Assembly: GCA_014904845.1 (NCBI GenBank)
Contig: MU119212.1
Span: 186,001 to 250,000 of the forward strand
Direction of reading: 5' to 3'
DNA from: Acephala macrosclerotiorum
Lineage: Eukaryota > Ascomycota > Leotiomycetes > Helotiales > Mollisiaceae
Length of the DNA stretch: 64,000 bases
In this document: positions 1 through 11,794 of the stretch, one piece after another
Layout of the letters: each line of letters starts with the position of its first letter
How positions within the stretch are numbered: the stretch's first letter is position 1
The notes under the pieces: generated by a model
Databases searched by the model: none
Told to the model about the DNA's origin: nothing
The model's input: the letters and a program-made list of their open reading frames with translations, nothing else
Position numbers and translations under genes: made by a program

Positions 1-47
1 CAAAAGCCACGCAGTCCTTTCCAGCATCACGAAGTCCTAGGTAAGCA

Positions 48-314
48 TCATGCTCCCTTACGACACCTTTGAACACCTTTATAACACATCCAGGACCCAA
101 TAATCAACCCCACCACGCCAATTACTATACCACCGATTTCCATTCCGCTCAACTTCCTTTTATCAAGTTTTGAGTAGAGTTGATCGATTTCCTCGTGCTT
201 GGTTGGATGGGCAATTATTCCAATGAGAAGGAGGAAGGTTATAAGGAGGGTGAAGCAGATTGATATCGAGAGTGAGGATATGAGGAGTGCGTTTTGATAG
301 AGCTTCTTTGACAT
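48..314 (-). CDS. small two-helix membrane protein, uncharacterised
   Basis: An open frame of 88 residues begins at an ATG at 314 (MSKKLYQ...). It holds two hydrophobic segments, roughly residues 8-35 and 60-80, joined by a charged loop (KHEEIDQLYSKLDKRK), and ends in a short basic tail (RCRKGA). That pattern fits a small integral membrane protein with a hairpin topology. The same frame stays open upstream to another ATG at 452, which would add 46 residues rich in Arg, Ser and Cys that do not look like a targeting signal, so I prefer the inner start. I do not recognise a family. The frame could be chance, but two clean helices separated by a polar loop make a real gene more likely than not. 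Confidence 0.4.
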   Translation of the reverse strand: MSKKLYQNALLISSLSISICFTLLITFLLLIGIIAHPTKHEEIDQLYSKLDKRKLSGMEIGGIVIGVVGLIIGSWMCYKGVQRCRKGA

Positions 315-974
315 GTTGCTATTGTGACGCGGTAGTAATGAGCTACTGCGAGGCTTTGGACAACGATTGGAGCCGCAGGTAGTTCTCAGAACTTGAAATT
401 CGACATCGAAGCATGTTTGTTGACAGATTTCCCTTCTTGAATAGGAACGCATGATTCATCTGAGCACTTGCTCACGCATAAGATGTTATGGGTGAATGTT
501 CAGGCTTGAGTGAGTATTATAGAAGTCGGGTAACACGTTGCGAGGGATATCGATGTCGAGAGTTTGAACGCAAGTACGAAGACATTCTCAGCTATCATTG
601 TTACCTTGGAAAGAATCAACACTTCAAATATGTAATGGAGGAAGGATCCAGATTAGGCAAAACAGCGAGAAATCAGTCGTGGGAACAGACTCGGAAGGAG
701 TTAAGCTGGAATGAGAATGAAGGCACTTGCCAGGTTGGGTCGATAATCCAGTGAGTCCATCTTCTGAGAAGAGACCTAGAGGCAGATGAAGGCAAATCAT
801 CTGTAATCTTTACCAACATTTTCAATCTGGAATGTCTTGTACTCTTTTTAAGCATTCAGGTCTACAATACACTATGCAGCAAGGTTTTGGATTTCGGACA
901 ATGATAAATCTTGAATGTCATTCATTCGGCCGGAACTTCTGCTCTAGCAAACGTGTCGTTGATTCATAAGCTCG

Positions 975-2494
975 TCATTCTGGGGTATCTTCCATATCTT
1001 CGTCCTCATCATCTAGCTTTGCCCTTTTGTTCTTGCTGTCTTTCTTCACAGCCCCAATACCATCCGCTTTGATCTCAAACTCCACTGCACCCTCCAATCC
1101 CGGCCCACTAGGCTTCATGTGCGGAGCAAACACAACCTTCATCCATCTTCTCCATTTCTTCAGTATCGGCTCGCCCCTCTCGGTCTCTTCATCTGCAATC
1201 AAGGCACGTCCATAAACAGGCCGCTTGATCAACGCAATTCGACAAGCAATCTGCGTCGTCCAAATCAGACCTAGACTCGGCGTTTTCTGACCTATCCTCG
1301 CCAGACGTCCAGGATTTGGATCATCACCCCAACCAGTAAACCACCTCTGCTGATGATCAAGAGACATCGGATCTGGCGTTCCTCTGAACGGAGCCACAAT
1401 CTCAGGACCCGGTAAACTCGACGTCGGAGTTCCCGTGGAACTTGGTGGTCCCGTGCCGCCTCTAATCCGCAGCGCCAGCGGACTACTCTGCGTCTTGAAT
1501 GGACTGTTTCCTCCCTTTTCACTTCCTCTATCACTTCCCGAGAAGCGGTCCGCAACCTGATTAGCCACTACAATCGCAACTCCATGCTCTCTAGCCAGAT
1601 TTCGTAGCAGCTCTCCAAGCTTCACCAATTCGCTACTTCGTTGTGCCATGTTCTTGCCGCCACCAGTGCCGCTCATTGGTATTCCTGGACGTTCGAATTC
1701 TGCTCTGTAGTTTGCGGCCACTGAGTCTAGAATAACCAGCTTCACACCTTGTCTCTGCACAGCAATCGGTACTTGGTATCTTAAGATATGTTCTTGTGAT
1801 TCGAGATCAGGTGTAGAGACACATATTACTCGGTCTAACGTAGGTCTTTTGCTTGGGGCGAGTAGAGACAGAAATGGATGCGTTTTGATTATGGAGGCAA
1901 GCCGGGTTGTTGGCAGAGACGATTCGGTGGATATGTAGATTGCAGGTGCGCTGAGACCATGAGGAGATGGAAGTTGAGTCGATAGGAGGAGGGTGAGGAG
2001 GAATTGGGTCTTGCCTGCGCCGCTGTGATAGTTAGCTATTGTCAAGCAACCTAGGGTGTCAATTGATACCTTTCGCCAGTCACTTCTGTAATGTATCCAG
2101 TAGGTATACCGCCTCCCAATGCAACATCCAGATCTTTGGAAAGCGTACTGATCGTGCTCCAAGACTCCACAAGTTGTACACCCGTCTTCCTCAGTGATAT
2201 CTCTTGCTTCTCATTGTCGACAGTGATGTACGGATTCTGTGAACCCTTCTTCAACGAAGAGCTTGTTTCCTCATTATTCTCACTGACCCCCAGGCTCTTC
2301 TGCAGCGCCTCTTGTACCGCGTTCGACAATGACTTCGCGTCACCGATTGTTAATGGACGAGCCTTCTTGGCCAAGTCCACAGAATCAAGCGTTAGAAGAT
2401 CTGCAGTCGTAATCTGGTTCTTTTCAAGAATTAGGAGTAGGCGCGCATATTTATCAGTCGGAAAGTTCGGTAGAACAACTGAGAGGTCAGTCAT
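975..2494 (-). CDS. RAD57: DNA repair protein RAD57 (RecA/Rad51 paralog)
   Basis: This is a Rad51-paralog ATPase of the Rad57/XRCC3 type. Its yeast counterpart forms a heterodimer with Rad55 that helps load Rad51 onto single-stranded DNA in homologous recombination. Two exons (2494-2070 and 2022-975) join in frame across a 47-base intron and give 490 residues. The splice completes the Walker A loop, so that GESGAGKT spans the junction near residue 143, which strongly supports the boundary. Walker B (LVILDS) lies near residue 240, followed by the family's VANQV segment. The N-terminal 100 residues look like the small helical DNA-binding domain of Rad51 paralogs. The C-terminal tail is acidic and Lys-rich. 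The length is greater than the roughly 350-460 residues of yeast proteins because of a Gly/Ser/Pro-rich insertion after residue 300. Confidence 0.9.
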
Positions 2495-3438
2495 GGAGGC
2501 ATTTGGAGTTTGCTGAACTTGAATGTCTGTTGCGGGGAGATGTTTGGACTTGACGTGGGGCCGTTTTGGATTTTGGATACGCGTTCTTAGCGCGAAGTCT
2601 CGTGACGACTTCAGGGTTTAAGTTTCTGTCTCATGTTGTGTTCCTTTCTCCTCATGTTCACCTCTTGCAGCTTGCAGCTTGCATCTCATTATCAGTCCTT
2701 CTCCTATCATTTTCAGCCCATCTGCATCTTTAATCCGTATCTGCAGCAAGTGCTGGTGGACGGTAACCTCCCAAGGCTAAGCGCGGAAGGATTCAGGCCA
2801 AAAATAGCTGCCTATGGCGGGAGGCTCTGGCCAGAAGATCATGGCCTGTTACAGTATCTTTGTGCGGAGACTCACCGAGTGTTGGGATCTCGATTCATGT
2901 CCAGAAGATTGTGAAGTCCCAAAGGATGAGGGGTATTTCAAATAGCAGAGTCCTCAATACAGTACTGTCCGCAAAGTTTACAGCTTCACGGGGGATTTTC
3001 CGAGTTTATTTCTCCACGATATGTGAAACTTGGATGATGCTGGAGAAGCAGGCTTCACAGCCCTAAGCCCAATCAATGCCCAATCACAGACTCCTCACTC
3101 AGCGAGATGCAATTGCGCCTCATTTGAAGCTTCCTTCAAGCGAGGAAAGATGCTTAATTGGATGCGACTGCTGGGTCGCCTTGTTCCTTTCGTTCGGGAA
3201 GACTTAGAACTGACAAGGCGCACGATTGAAAGTGCCAAGGAACAGGGGCTGGGAAACCAGCTGCGCCGTAGCACCTCACCCTATTCTTACCTCCTTCATC
3301 TCTTAGACCATTGGGTGGCTCATGGGAAATAGGCCGTCTGCTTGGCACTGAGCGAGCATTGAAAGGCTGGGTTGGGGTCCTCTTCTTTATCTTACCGTTT
3401 GACCTCCTTTTGTGAAGATTCGGTGCCAATACGCAAAA
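2495..3438. other. intergenic, RAD57 to surface-protein gene
   Basis: This is a divergent intergenic region of about 940 bases. A short perfect tandem of a 7-base unit (cagcttg) lies near 2667-2685. Several open frames of 60-100 codons occur, but they overlap one another and show no domain, signal peptide or splice pattern. The last 100 bases before 3439 are pyrimidine-rich, as expected of a fungal leader. Confidence 0.5.
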
Positions 3439-4814
3439 ATGCCCTTCTCGCTGTCAATACTCGCAATCGTGCTAGGTAGTTCATTGTGCGAAGCTCTCGT
3501 TCCTGATTTCCCTCGTGCGACAGCGATACAAGATCCTCTATTCGATGTTGTAGGATGGTCACCACGTCCCACAGCAGCGCCGATAGTCCCTCGCGAACTA
3601 TTCGAGAAACGCGACTTTCTTGCGAACTCTGCCAGTTATGTTCTGATTGCGCCTGATCAGACTTGCGGTTATGTTAGTGCTCTGGCTGGTGAGGAAGTTC
3701 TGATCGATGGAAGAGCTAGGCTGAACAATCCCAGGTGCCCAATTTCAATGCGGAACGTCAACAAATTGCGTCTTCTTCCCCGTTACAGGCAGTGCATATG
3801 GAGCCGTTGGATGTTGTACAGATCCGCTGAATTGTGGATTCAGAACGGCTTGCGTAGATGCGAGCGCATTCTCGGGATCAGGGTGTAATGGAGGTTGTCA
3901 ACTCGATGCGAATACCATGAAGGTACGAGATCTCGTTCCCGTGTTTATACACGAATGTTGGATTCTTCGGAATTTGTGGCTAATCTATCGATGTATAGTG
4001 CACCGATTCGTCGGCTCCCTATTGCGGCAGCATTCGTTACGCCTATCCGGGCGCGACTGTGCAGCAATATTTCTGCGGCACAGAAACTGGATCAACATGG
4101 CAGACAGCATACACAACATTTAGTGGCCAGAGCAGTGCGGCTCGTTCTTTCACATCGGTGGACCGAGCAGTTCTCCAAAGTTCTGCTGCTTCACTATCAT
4201 CAAAATTGGCATCGACATCCTCCTCTTCGTCTTCATCTTCATCTACAGGAACTACGACAAGTTCATCGTCTACAACTTCAGGAACCGTAGCGCCAACTCA
4301 AACTTCGGCTGCTGCCGACAAGAAATCGAACACGGGCGCGATTGTAGGAGGATTGGTCGGCGGAGCTGCCGTATTGGGACTGATAGGCGCAGGAGCGTTC
4401 TTCCTTTACAAGAGGAAGTATGGAAAGAACAACGCTGCAAACTCCCCAACTCATACGCCACTGAACAATCTCGATCCTTCCAAACAAGGAGGAGCTTGGA
4501 CACAAGAAGGAGTATATTCGCCTCAACCAGGAGTATACTCACCGCAACATCAACCTCAGCAGCAGGCATACCACCCGGGCTACCAGCAGTATCAACCAGT
4601 TCCTGTGGAGATGCCTTCCGAGTACGCACAACCAATGCAACAACCACAATATATGGTCCATGAGAAACCAGCAAACACACCCACGACGACGACAATGTTG
4701 ACTCCAGATCAGTCATACATGAGTCCTGCTTCAACATACAACTCCCCATACAACAATCGACCAATCTCAGAAATCGGCGACACTTCACCAAACCCAACTT
4801 ACCGGTCAACATGA
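3439..4814 (+). CDS. Cys-rich single-pass cell-surface protein (tandem copy 1)
   Basis: Three exons (3439-3688, 3735-3922, 3999-4814) join in frame to give 417 residues. The order is a signal peptide (residues 1-20, MPFSLSILAIVLGSSLCEA), then a Cys-rich ectodomain containing DQTCGY, a CC pair, spaced single Cys and a final FCGT. A Ser/Thr-rich stalk likely to be O-glycosylated follows, then a Gly-rich transmembrane helix (AIVGGLVGGAAVLGLIGAGA) and a cytoplasmic tail of about 130 residues rich in Gln, Pro and Tyr. This layout is common in fungal plasma-membrane surface proteins and stress sensors with one helix. No named domain such as WSC is recognised. The gene 880 bases downstream has the same layout and matching intron sites. 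Function is unknown; a wall-sensing or adhesion role is an inference from architecture only. Confidence 0.75.
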
Positions 4815-5690
4815 GCGTCACTCGAAGAGATAAGCCTTTTCGCTTCGAGGAGAGTGTGGACGCTTCTAATCTTGCAGGTCTCAGCCTTGCGGGAATAATT
4901 TCCGCCTAATCACCTGGACTGAGTTGGATTTGTATGGTAGTGAGGACAGTTGGGATGAATTCTGCATATTTGAAGCATTGCAAGGCGTACCACACGGTGT
5001 TATGAATTATGAGCGATTTTTGGGCGTTTTTGGTATATGATGAACAGATTTGAGCGTATACCTTATTCGAAGCGTTAGTTATATACATTCAAAATGTAAT
5101 TATTGATCTTGAAGTCCTGGATTCATTCGGACAACTGGTGAACGTGAAGTTATCGATTCTTCATTGTCCAAGCAGCACTCTTACAACCGAAACGGCTTCA
5201 CCAGCTTCGATGAGCTGAATCTTTCGGATTTATCACAAACCCCTCCCCCAAAACCAACCCAATCAGCAAAATTCGCTTCTTGAGGTGTCTAGATCCTTAG
5301 CCCAAAGCAGCCACACAATAAATTTCCGCCACCGATAAGCAAACTTCTGCCTCCTCAATTTCATTCGACCATCCTCCCCAGCTTCAAGACAAGCGTCTTG
5401 GTCACCCACATGCGGCTGCTCGTGTCTCCAATGATCAACTTCGCTTCAAGCCTGATTCTCGGACAGGTACAGACTTTTCTTTTTATAGCCTGGGCGATTT
5501 GCGGTTCGCATTGGATGGGTTCAAGAATTCTTGATTGAGGAGGGGCAATGTGCCTGAGTGGGAGAAAAACAAGTTGTGAGACAGAGAGAGATACGGGCTT
5601 AGAGCTCTGCATGAGGTCTCTTTTCTCTTGTTTCGAGCTCAACTCTTCTCCCTAGAATTTCGCTCTCGTTCAATTGATCTTTGTGCCAAT
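4815..5690. other. intergenic between tandem paralogs
   Basis: About 880 bases hold the 3' end of the first surface-protein gene and the promoter of the second. Open frames on the minus strand here lack any coding character. Nothing else is supported. Confidence 0.5.
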
Positions 5691-6752
5691 ATGCAGTTCT
5701 CGTTGTCTTCCGCATTGGCGTTGAGCCTCATTTCGACATCAGTCAATGCGTTTGTGATCAGAGATGCTCCAGCAGCAGCTACGGCTGTCAGTCATGAACA
5801 TGCAGTCTTCGATCAGATCCCGAGGCCTACAGCTGCTCCAGCTGAGATTGAATTGAGGAGACGGCAGGCTGCTAGTCAGAGGACTTTGTTGGGAGCTGGG
5901 GATAATACTTGTGGATTTTTGAATGGAGATACTTGTTCGTTTTTCCTCTAGATCTCTCTTCATCTCGGAAATTTGATGAACGAAGACTGACGGTTGTGAA
6001 TAGCTCAACCATGGGGTTGCACAGCAGGAGCAGACTGCTTCTTCGCAACACCAACGGCTCTATCGGCCAACAGTACCCAAACACAAACGGCAGGCAGTGT
6101 TCTCTGCTGTGATGCCAAAACTGGCTGTCCTTCTGCGCCAGCACCAACCGCATGCGTGGACCGGGGACAGAATGATTACAACAAGACCTGCACTGGATCT
6201 TGCCCTACAGATTCAATGACCCTGAAATGGTACTTACTCTCTCCCTCCTCCTCCAATTGCTCAAAACCACAATCAGGTCACAATCCCCAATCTCGCCTTA
6301 ATAAATTTCAAGAATAAAAAGGCAAAGCTAACACTCAATCTCACAGCACATCAGGAATCTACCTCTTCTGCAACACCCTAACCTTCTCCACCCCCTCCGT
6401 CTCCGCTCTATTCTGCAACTACCTCTCAACCTATGATGCTCTTCCCGCCGTAACTGCCCACGCCATGACGCCAACCGTCGTCGCATTCGCCGTTTCCACC
6501 ACACCCTCTTCTACCCACGCCTCTACCGCTACCTCCCACTCCTCTTCTTCCTCCTCCTCCGCAGCTACCTCCGTCCCTTCAGCCGGCGGAAGTAAATCCT
6601 CCTCGAACAAAGGCAAGATAATTGGAGGTGTGTTGGGAGGAGTAGCAGGACTGGTGTTGATAGCTGGGTTAGTAATCCTGTTCTTGAGATGGAGGAATGG
6701 GAGAGAGGAAGAACCGGTGCCGGTTAAGGAAGAGGTGTTGGTTAAAAGATGA
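5691..6752 (+). CDS. Cys-rich single-pass cell-surface protein (tandem copy 2)
   Basis: Three exons (5691-5934, 6004-6229, 6347-6752) join in frame to give 291 residues. A signal peptide (MQFSLSSALALSLISTSVNA) leads into a Cys-rich ectodomain with DNTCGF, an LCC pair, several spaced Cys and FCN motifs. A Ser/Thr-rich stalk follows, then a transmembrane helix near residues 252-274 and a short charged cytoplasmic tail (RWRNGREEEP...). The Cys order and the positions of both introns match the gene upstream. One intron falls just after TCG[YF] in phase 1. The other falls within one codon of the paired LKC/MKC site. This makes the two genes tandem paralogs. The long Gln/Pro-rich tail of copy 1 is absent here. 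The first intron's donor (GTTCGT) is weak. Confidence 0.72.
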
Positions 6753-8641
6753 GAAGGCAAAGGGTGTTGGGGAGATCAGTGCTAGTACGAGTGAGGAAGC
6801 TGTTGGCGCTACGGCTACCAAACCAGAGAGTGATGCGGGGAGGAGTAATAAGGGGAGTGGGAAGAGGGTTAGAGTGTGTTAAGGTCTTCGGGTTTGCAGC
6901 GAAAGAGATGTGCGAAGCGCTGAAAAGAGGAGGATTTTGGAGAACGCTTGATGAATCTCTGTTTTAAAGGAAGGATATAATAATGTTACGAGAGTATGAA
7001 ATGGGCTTGGAGTTTAAACAAAAGAGCAAATAGTCTTTGGCTAGTAGAGAACATTCAAAGCAATAAGATTGGATTGGTGTTGTAAATATTTCGTTGTATG
7101 GAAATCAATTAGATAATTTCCAACATTTTCAACGCCGTATTCTGCAAATCTGAAACATACATTCGAAAGGATTGATCTGAGTGAAAGCACAACATCCCCT
7201 GAGATTTCACGTGATACGTTTTCCTTCCTCTATTCTTTCTCCACGTATAAAACCCTTCTACCTATCGTAAACTACAACTATAACAAACGATTTCTCGAGT
7301 TCAGACCACACATGGGTGGTATTTGTTCTTCCTGCCCAGGAAATCCAACTTCTCTACCCATAGACACAAACATACAAATACCAAGACGATTCGGTTTTCC
7401 CAAACCGCTTTGACGCACAACGGAGTATAATCTCTCGTCCAGCATTGTGCGTAGTTGTTGGCAGCTGTCGTCGTGTGCTTATTTATGGACGAGAAGACCA
7501 TGCATTTCAGCAAGGGGCCAATGTCCCGTTTGATTTGGACAGATACTTGACAACGGAAAAATTCACGCAAGGACTTCAACGAGCAAGCAAGGGTCTATTA
7601 TCTGAGTTGTTGAGAGTACTTGACAGCAAATGTCTCCCACAAAACTTCAGCGAACAAGCCAAAACTCATCGTCCGAATGAAGCCGAGCGCTTCACAGCAC
7701 CTCGTCTCAAACTCAATTCCACTGGATAGTTATAGTAGCCGTGCCTTACCAAGGGACTGCTGCTTAGAAGGTGTCTTCCGTCGATTTGGGCTATAAGGCG
7801 ACAGCAAGTGTGTAGACGGCCATCTCCTCTTCCATAGGTTCGCAATTGCTAGATTCTTTAATGACGAACTTAGAAGAGGCGGCGAGAGCCTTGAAGAGCT
7901 CTAAATACTGCTAGGGAAGGCAGTAGCATAAACTATGAAGTATACCATGAGAGAAGTACAGGAAGAAATTCTGTACTTGTATTGGACAATTTGGCTAGGA
8001 AAATTTCGGTGAAAAGGACACATCAAAAATCAAGTGTGGATAAAGTGAGCAATTATATGCACTTGCACTAGAGCGAGTTTTAAAGGTAGAATGAAGAAGT
8101 TTAGAATCCTCAAAACTTAAAGGTAGAAATTAGGCTTCTAGATGACGATGAAAATGAGGCTGACCTGCATCTAGGCACAATGTACCACGTTCAACGTACA
8201 GAACCACGTAGGAGCTCGTAGCACAGACCTCTCCCACGTGCTTCATGTAGCATCGGAAATCACATCACATCTGAATGGTAAAACCACCCGCAAGACCCAG
8301 ACTCAAGTATGATTGATGGATTGCTTAATCAGCCCTGACCGTGATAATGACAAAGATGAAAAAACCGCGCAACAACCATCAAAAGCAGTAACTCTCGAAA
8401 AGACCAGGCAAAGAGAAATGATCAAATTCCAATATCCCCTCACACGCCAGCCAGCAACTCAATCCCCCATCTCCCTCAGCAATGCCATTAAGTGTCTATC
8501 CCCCATGCGTGGTTCCAGTATGCCCCCAAAGATAGGTTCAGAAGATCGGAATGCAGGAGGCGGATCCTAGTGACAGTCGTTCGTTCTAATGCGCGCAGAG
8601 AGAAAGAAACCCAATCGTTAATAGCACAAAGACGAAAGTGT
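6753..8641. other. gene-free stretch
   Basis: About 1.9 kb without a convincing gene. The plus-strand frames just after 6752 continue a G/A-rich 3' region. Between 7200 and 8600 I find only short overlapping open frames without domains, signal peptides or splice-compatible partners. The last 100 bases hold the 3' end of YPT1, which reads on the minus strand. Confidence 0.5.
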
Positions 8642-9638
8642 TTAACAGCAGCCTCCAGCTGACCCTTGGTTAACCCCTTGTCCTTGTCCGACTTGTACCG
8701 TTGGCTTGTTGTTCGCAGTTGTGGTACCCATTCTCTCCTTGATCTGGCGGGCCATTGTCAGGAAGGCTTGCTCGACATTGCTGGCGTTCTTGGCGGAGGT
8801 CTCGAGGAATGGGATACCCAGGCTGTCGGCAAATTCCTGGTGGGCAAAAATGTCAGTTTCTTAGGCAGCAGATGATGGAATGCCTCATGTGATGTTGAAC
8901 AGGTGATGCCCGCATGTGACAGTACGTACCTTGGCAACTGTGTATTCGACCACCTTCTTGTCCGACATATCGCTCTTGTTGCCTACAAGCAGCTTGTTGA
9001 CACCCTCTGTAGCATATCTGTCGATTTCTTGAAGCCATTGCTTAACGTTGTTGAAGGAATCCATGTCGGTAACATCGTAGACAACGCAGATGCCATGAGC
9101 GCCTCTATAGTAGGATGAAGTGATTGTTCGGAAACGTTCTTGTCCAGCGGTATCCCACTAGAAGCCATTAGAACCATATTCACACATGAAATCTGCGGGA
9201 TCCCTTACGATCTGTAGCTTCACCGTCTTCCCATCGAGTTCGATTGTTCGGATTTTCTACCAAGATGTCAGTCGTTCTCCTTTGGCATCGCAGCAGAGCG
9301 CAACGTACGAAGTCAACACCGATAGTTGAGATATAGGACTCCGTATATGTGTCGTCGGCGAATCGCAACAGCAAGCAAGACTTTCCTACACCGGAATCAC
9401 CAATAAGGAGCAGCTTGAACAGGTAATCGTATCTGCCAGACTCAAGGTTAACATCGTAGCACGATGGAGGCGGGTTAGAGAAATGTAGGGTGACGTATTG
9501 TTTATTGACAGGAATAATGAGGGAGGTACTCTGTAGAATAGAAAGTCAGTACTTGTTTCGACAGGCTGTACCCTGATGTTTGTGGTAGTTTCTTGGAGAT
9601 GACGTTGCCTAGGGAGGTACTTACTACTCTGGATTCAT
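8642..9638 (-). CDS. ypt1: Rab-family GTPase Ypt1 (Rab1)
   Basis: Five exons (9638-9628, 9432-9309, 9256-9209, 9157-8930, 8836-8642) close exactly in frame to give 201 residues of the Rab1/Ypt1 type, which directs ER-to-Golgi transport and early autophagy. Visible motifs are the P-loop GDSGVGKS (residues 15-22), the Rab1 effector loop ending TIGVDF, DTAGQE, NKSD and ETSAK. A C-terminal GGCC ending is double-geranylgeranylated in this family. The first exon is only 11 bases (MNP plus two bases of the next codon). Its donor (GTAGTA) is fixed by the need to recreate the invariant MNPEYDYLFK start. The gene shares a 500-base divergent upstream region with the mitochondrial protein gene at 10140. 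No key residue is missing, so the protein should be fully functional. Confidence 0.97.
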
Positions 9639-10139
9639 CGTGAAAGCGGTGGAAGGTTTGATAGGAAGGTTTTGAGGGTTTGTATTGCGGAGATGGGAGG
9701 TGCGATAGTCGTTGGGGAAGTTCCTAGGGTGATGGTCAAGTCGCGATCTTCCTGGATCCTTAAGACGTCTGGAGGTCGGCGCAGCTTATGTTAGGTTCGC
9801 CTAATCTAGGGTGATGCACGTGATGAAACACTAGTCCTTATTCTTTAAGAGTTGGGACTTTTCATAGGCTTCTTTGTTGGTTGAATTTCGACTTTACACT
9901 CAGATTTAGAGAAGCACAAGGCAGTCATGAATATGAGGTGATGGGAAGGGCAAAGTGCAACCTTGGAAGGCCTGCTTGACCGCTAATCGTTTTGGGATTT
10001 ACTGCCAATCGCGATAAAGCTTTCCGGCCTTGGTTCTTCACTGAAAACCCGACTCTACAAACACACATTTGCTAACACTGAGCAACCACTCTCCTTCCAG
10101 GGACCTTGATGTATCGACAACCACATCGACAATAGGCTG
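9639..10139. promoter_or_regulatory. divergent upstream region, ypt1 / mitochondrial protein gene
   Basis: About 500 bases separate the start codons of two outward-facing genes, so the region must carry both promoters. A CACGTG E-box-like hexamer occurs near 9817. I see no clear TATA box and cannot assign transcription start sites. Confidence 0.5.
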
Positions 10140-11074
10140 ATGTCGACGCCTTCCAGCCTTTTTCGCTCCACACCTCGCCATGTCTCGAAGCTCTCTCCTA
10201 CCTTGAGCTCTCGAGGGCCACTCATCCCCAGACACTTTGCCCAAACATCCTCAAGAAGCCTTGAAATAGCCAATCCAGGCCAGAGAGCACTCCCAAATGT
10301 CTGGTTCTCCGGTTCTTCGCCTCTGAACATACAACCGACAAAAGACGGCGGTGCAGGAAAACCAGATGAACGAACAGTAAAGCTAGGAAAAAGCAAGCAC
10401 TCCTGTCTCTTCCCCACCATGTCCCCAACTAACAGCATCCAGCCCTCCGAGTCCTCCAAGAACGAATGCCAACCCTCCTCCAATCCCCCCTCCCACAAGA
10501 GATCCTCTCCCCACAAATAACTCTCCACCTCTTCCCCTCAACACACCCCCACCTCCCCACCGTCTCCGGCCGAGTCGCCTATTTAGCCGCTCTCTGGACG
10601 TCACCTATAGCATGGGGACGAGTGCCCATAGTCGGAAACGTGAAGCTCAAGATCCTCTCTGAGCGTATGATCAAATCCACATTATCGGCATCAATTCGTC
10701 CAGAACAGCTAGTTGTGCGATGGAAGACGATTGGGAAGACGAAGGGGAAGGGCACGGGTGCGTTTTACAAGGGAATTGGTGGGAATGAACACGTGGATAA
10801 GATTACGGAGTTTCTTGGGGGTGGGAAGGGAGAGGATGATAGTAAGGAGTTTACGGGACTTTTTATTTTTGAGTTTGATGAGGAGGGCAGAGTGGTGAGT
10901 CATACGATTGAACATGTTCAGGAGGGTGGGAATTGGGAGAAAGGAGTGGGAGCCAGGGTTGTGGGGTTGACAGACTGGTTGCTTGGAGGGATGAAGAGGA
11001 ATGGGAGAGATGATGGGAGTCCGTGTCCCGCGTTCTGGGTGGACGAAAAGAATCACCAAATGAGGAGATGGTGA
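10140..11074 (+). CDS. mitochondrial DUF2358 / C6orf136-like protein
   Basis: Two exons (10140-10376 and 10436-11074) join in phase 0 across a 59-base intron with a consensus CTAAC branch site directly before its AG, giving 291 residues. The N-terminus is rich in Arg, Ser and Thr and lacks acidic residues (MSTPSSLFRSTPRHVSK), as in mitochondrial presequences. The second exon carries the family block from LQERMPTLLQSPLP through RVAYLAALWT and GNVKLKILSERM to FEFDEEGRVVSHTIEHV. This resembles the SnoaL-like fold region of the human C6orf136 (DUF2358) family. Fungal members are sometimes labelled 'chromosome transmission fidelity protein 4' in databases; that name is misleading, since a true CTF4 lies at 18.8 kb in this window. 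The biochemical function is not known. Confidence 0.75.
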
Positions 11075-11794
11075 CGTCGATGTATTTGATTCATCTAAGG
11101 CGTTTGGGTTGGGATCTGGCCGGATCTGGCGTCAGGGTTTCATGGCTGTACTACAACTTGTATACAAACTGACGAAATGGACAAACACCCCTCTAATGCA
11201 ATTACGAAGATCACTCACTCTCAAATTGTACTAACGAGTAACCGAATGAGAGTAGAATGTCAGTTCTAAGTTGAAACTGTATCAAAACATATTCTCTCGC
11301 TAAAGTTCTCACCTTGACCTCGGACATTGAGGTAAATAATCAGAACTTATTGTCATAAATTTAAACCTGGATACATGCATTACATCCCCAAATTTGGAAT
11401 ATGGTCACGGCCGGGACGAGCTTGATCTGCGAGCATATCAGCATCAAGAAATGTCACGTTCAATATAGTATCGTCTTTTGAAAGTTATAAAATTCAAAAG
11501 TGGTATTAGATTATGCCATATTCTTGACCACAAAACCTGCCGCCTAACCCGAGAAGTACATAGAATACAAGATTATCTAACACAACGAGATACTCTCTAA
11601 CATGCTTTAATACACGAAAACCGACACGCTGGGGAAATTTTTGGCCACCAAACAAAAAGCAGAACCGAGACAAATGAAATACCAGGTATTGTAACGCCCA
11701 AACAAGAAGGCTAGACAAAGTACACAAACGCAACGCTATCAAAAGTTCGGACTTCAAAGAGCCACGAACCACACAAGGAAACGATACTAATAGA
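11075..11794. other. intergenic, convergent gene ends
   Basis: About 720 bases lie between two converging genes. The sequence is AT-richer than its flanks, particularly 11190-11520. One minus-strand frame (11506-11772) is rich in Leu and Phe but has no recognisable features and is most likely chance. Confidence 0.5.

Noticed and set aside
2633..3332. Chain of plus-strand frames between RAD57 and the surface-protein gene
   Set aside because: They overlap in different phases, lack domains and lie in a region best explained as divergent promoters.
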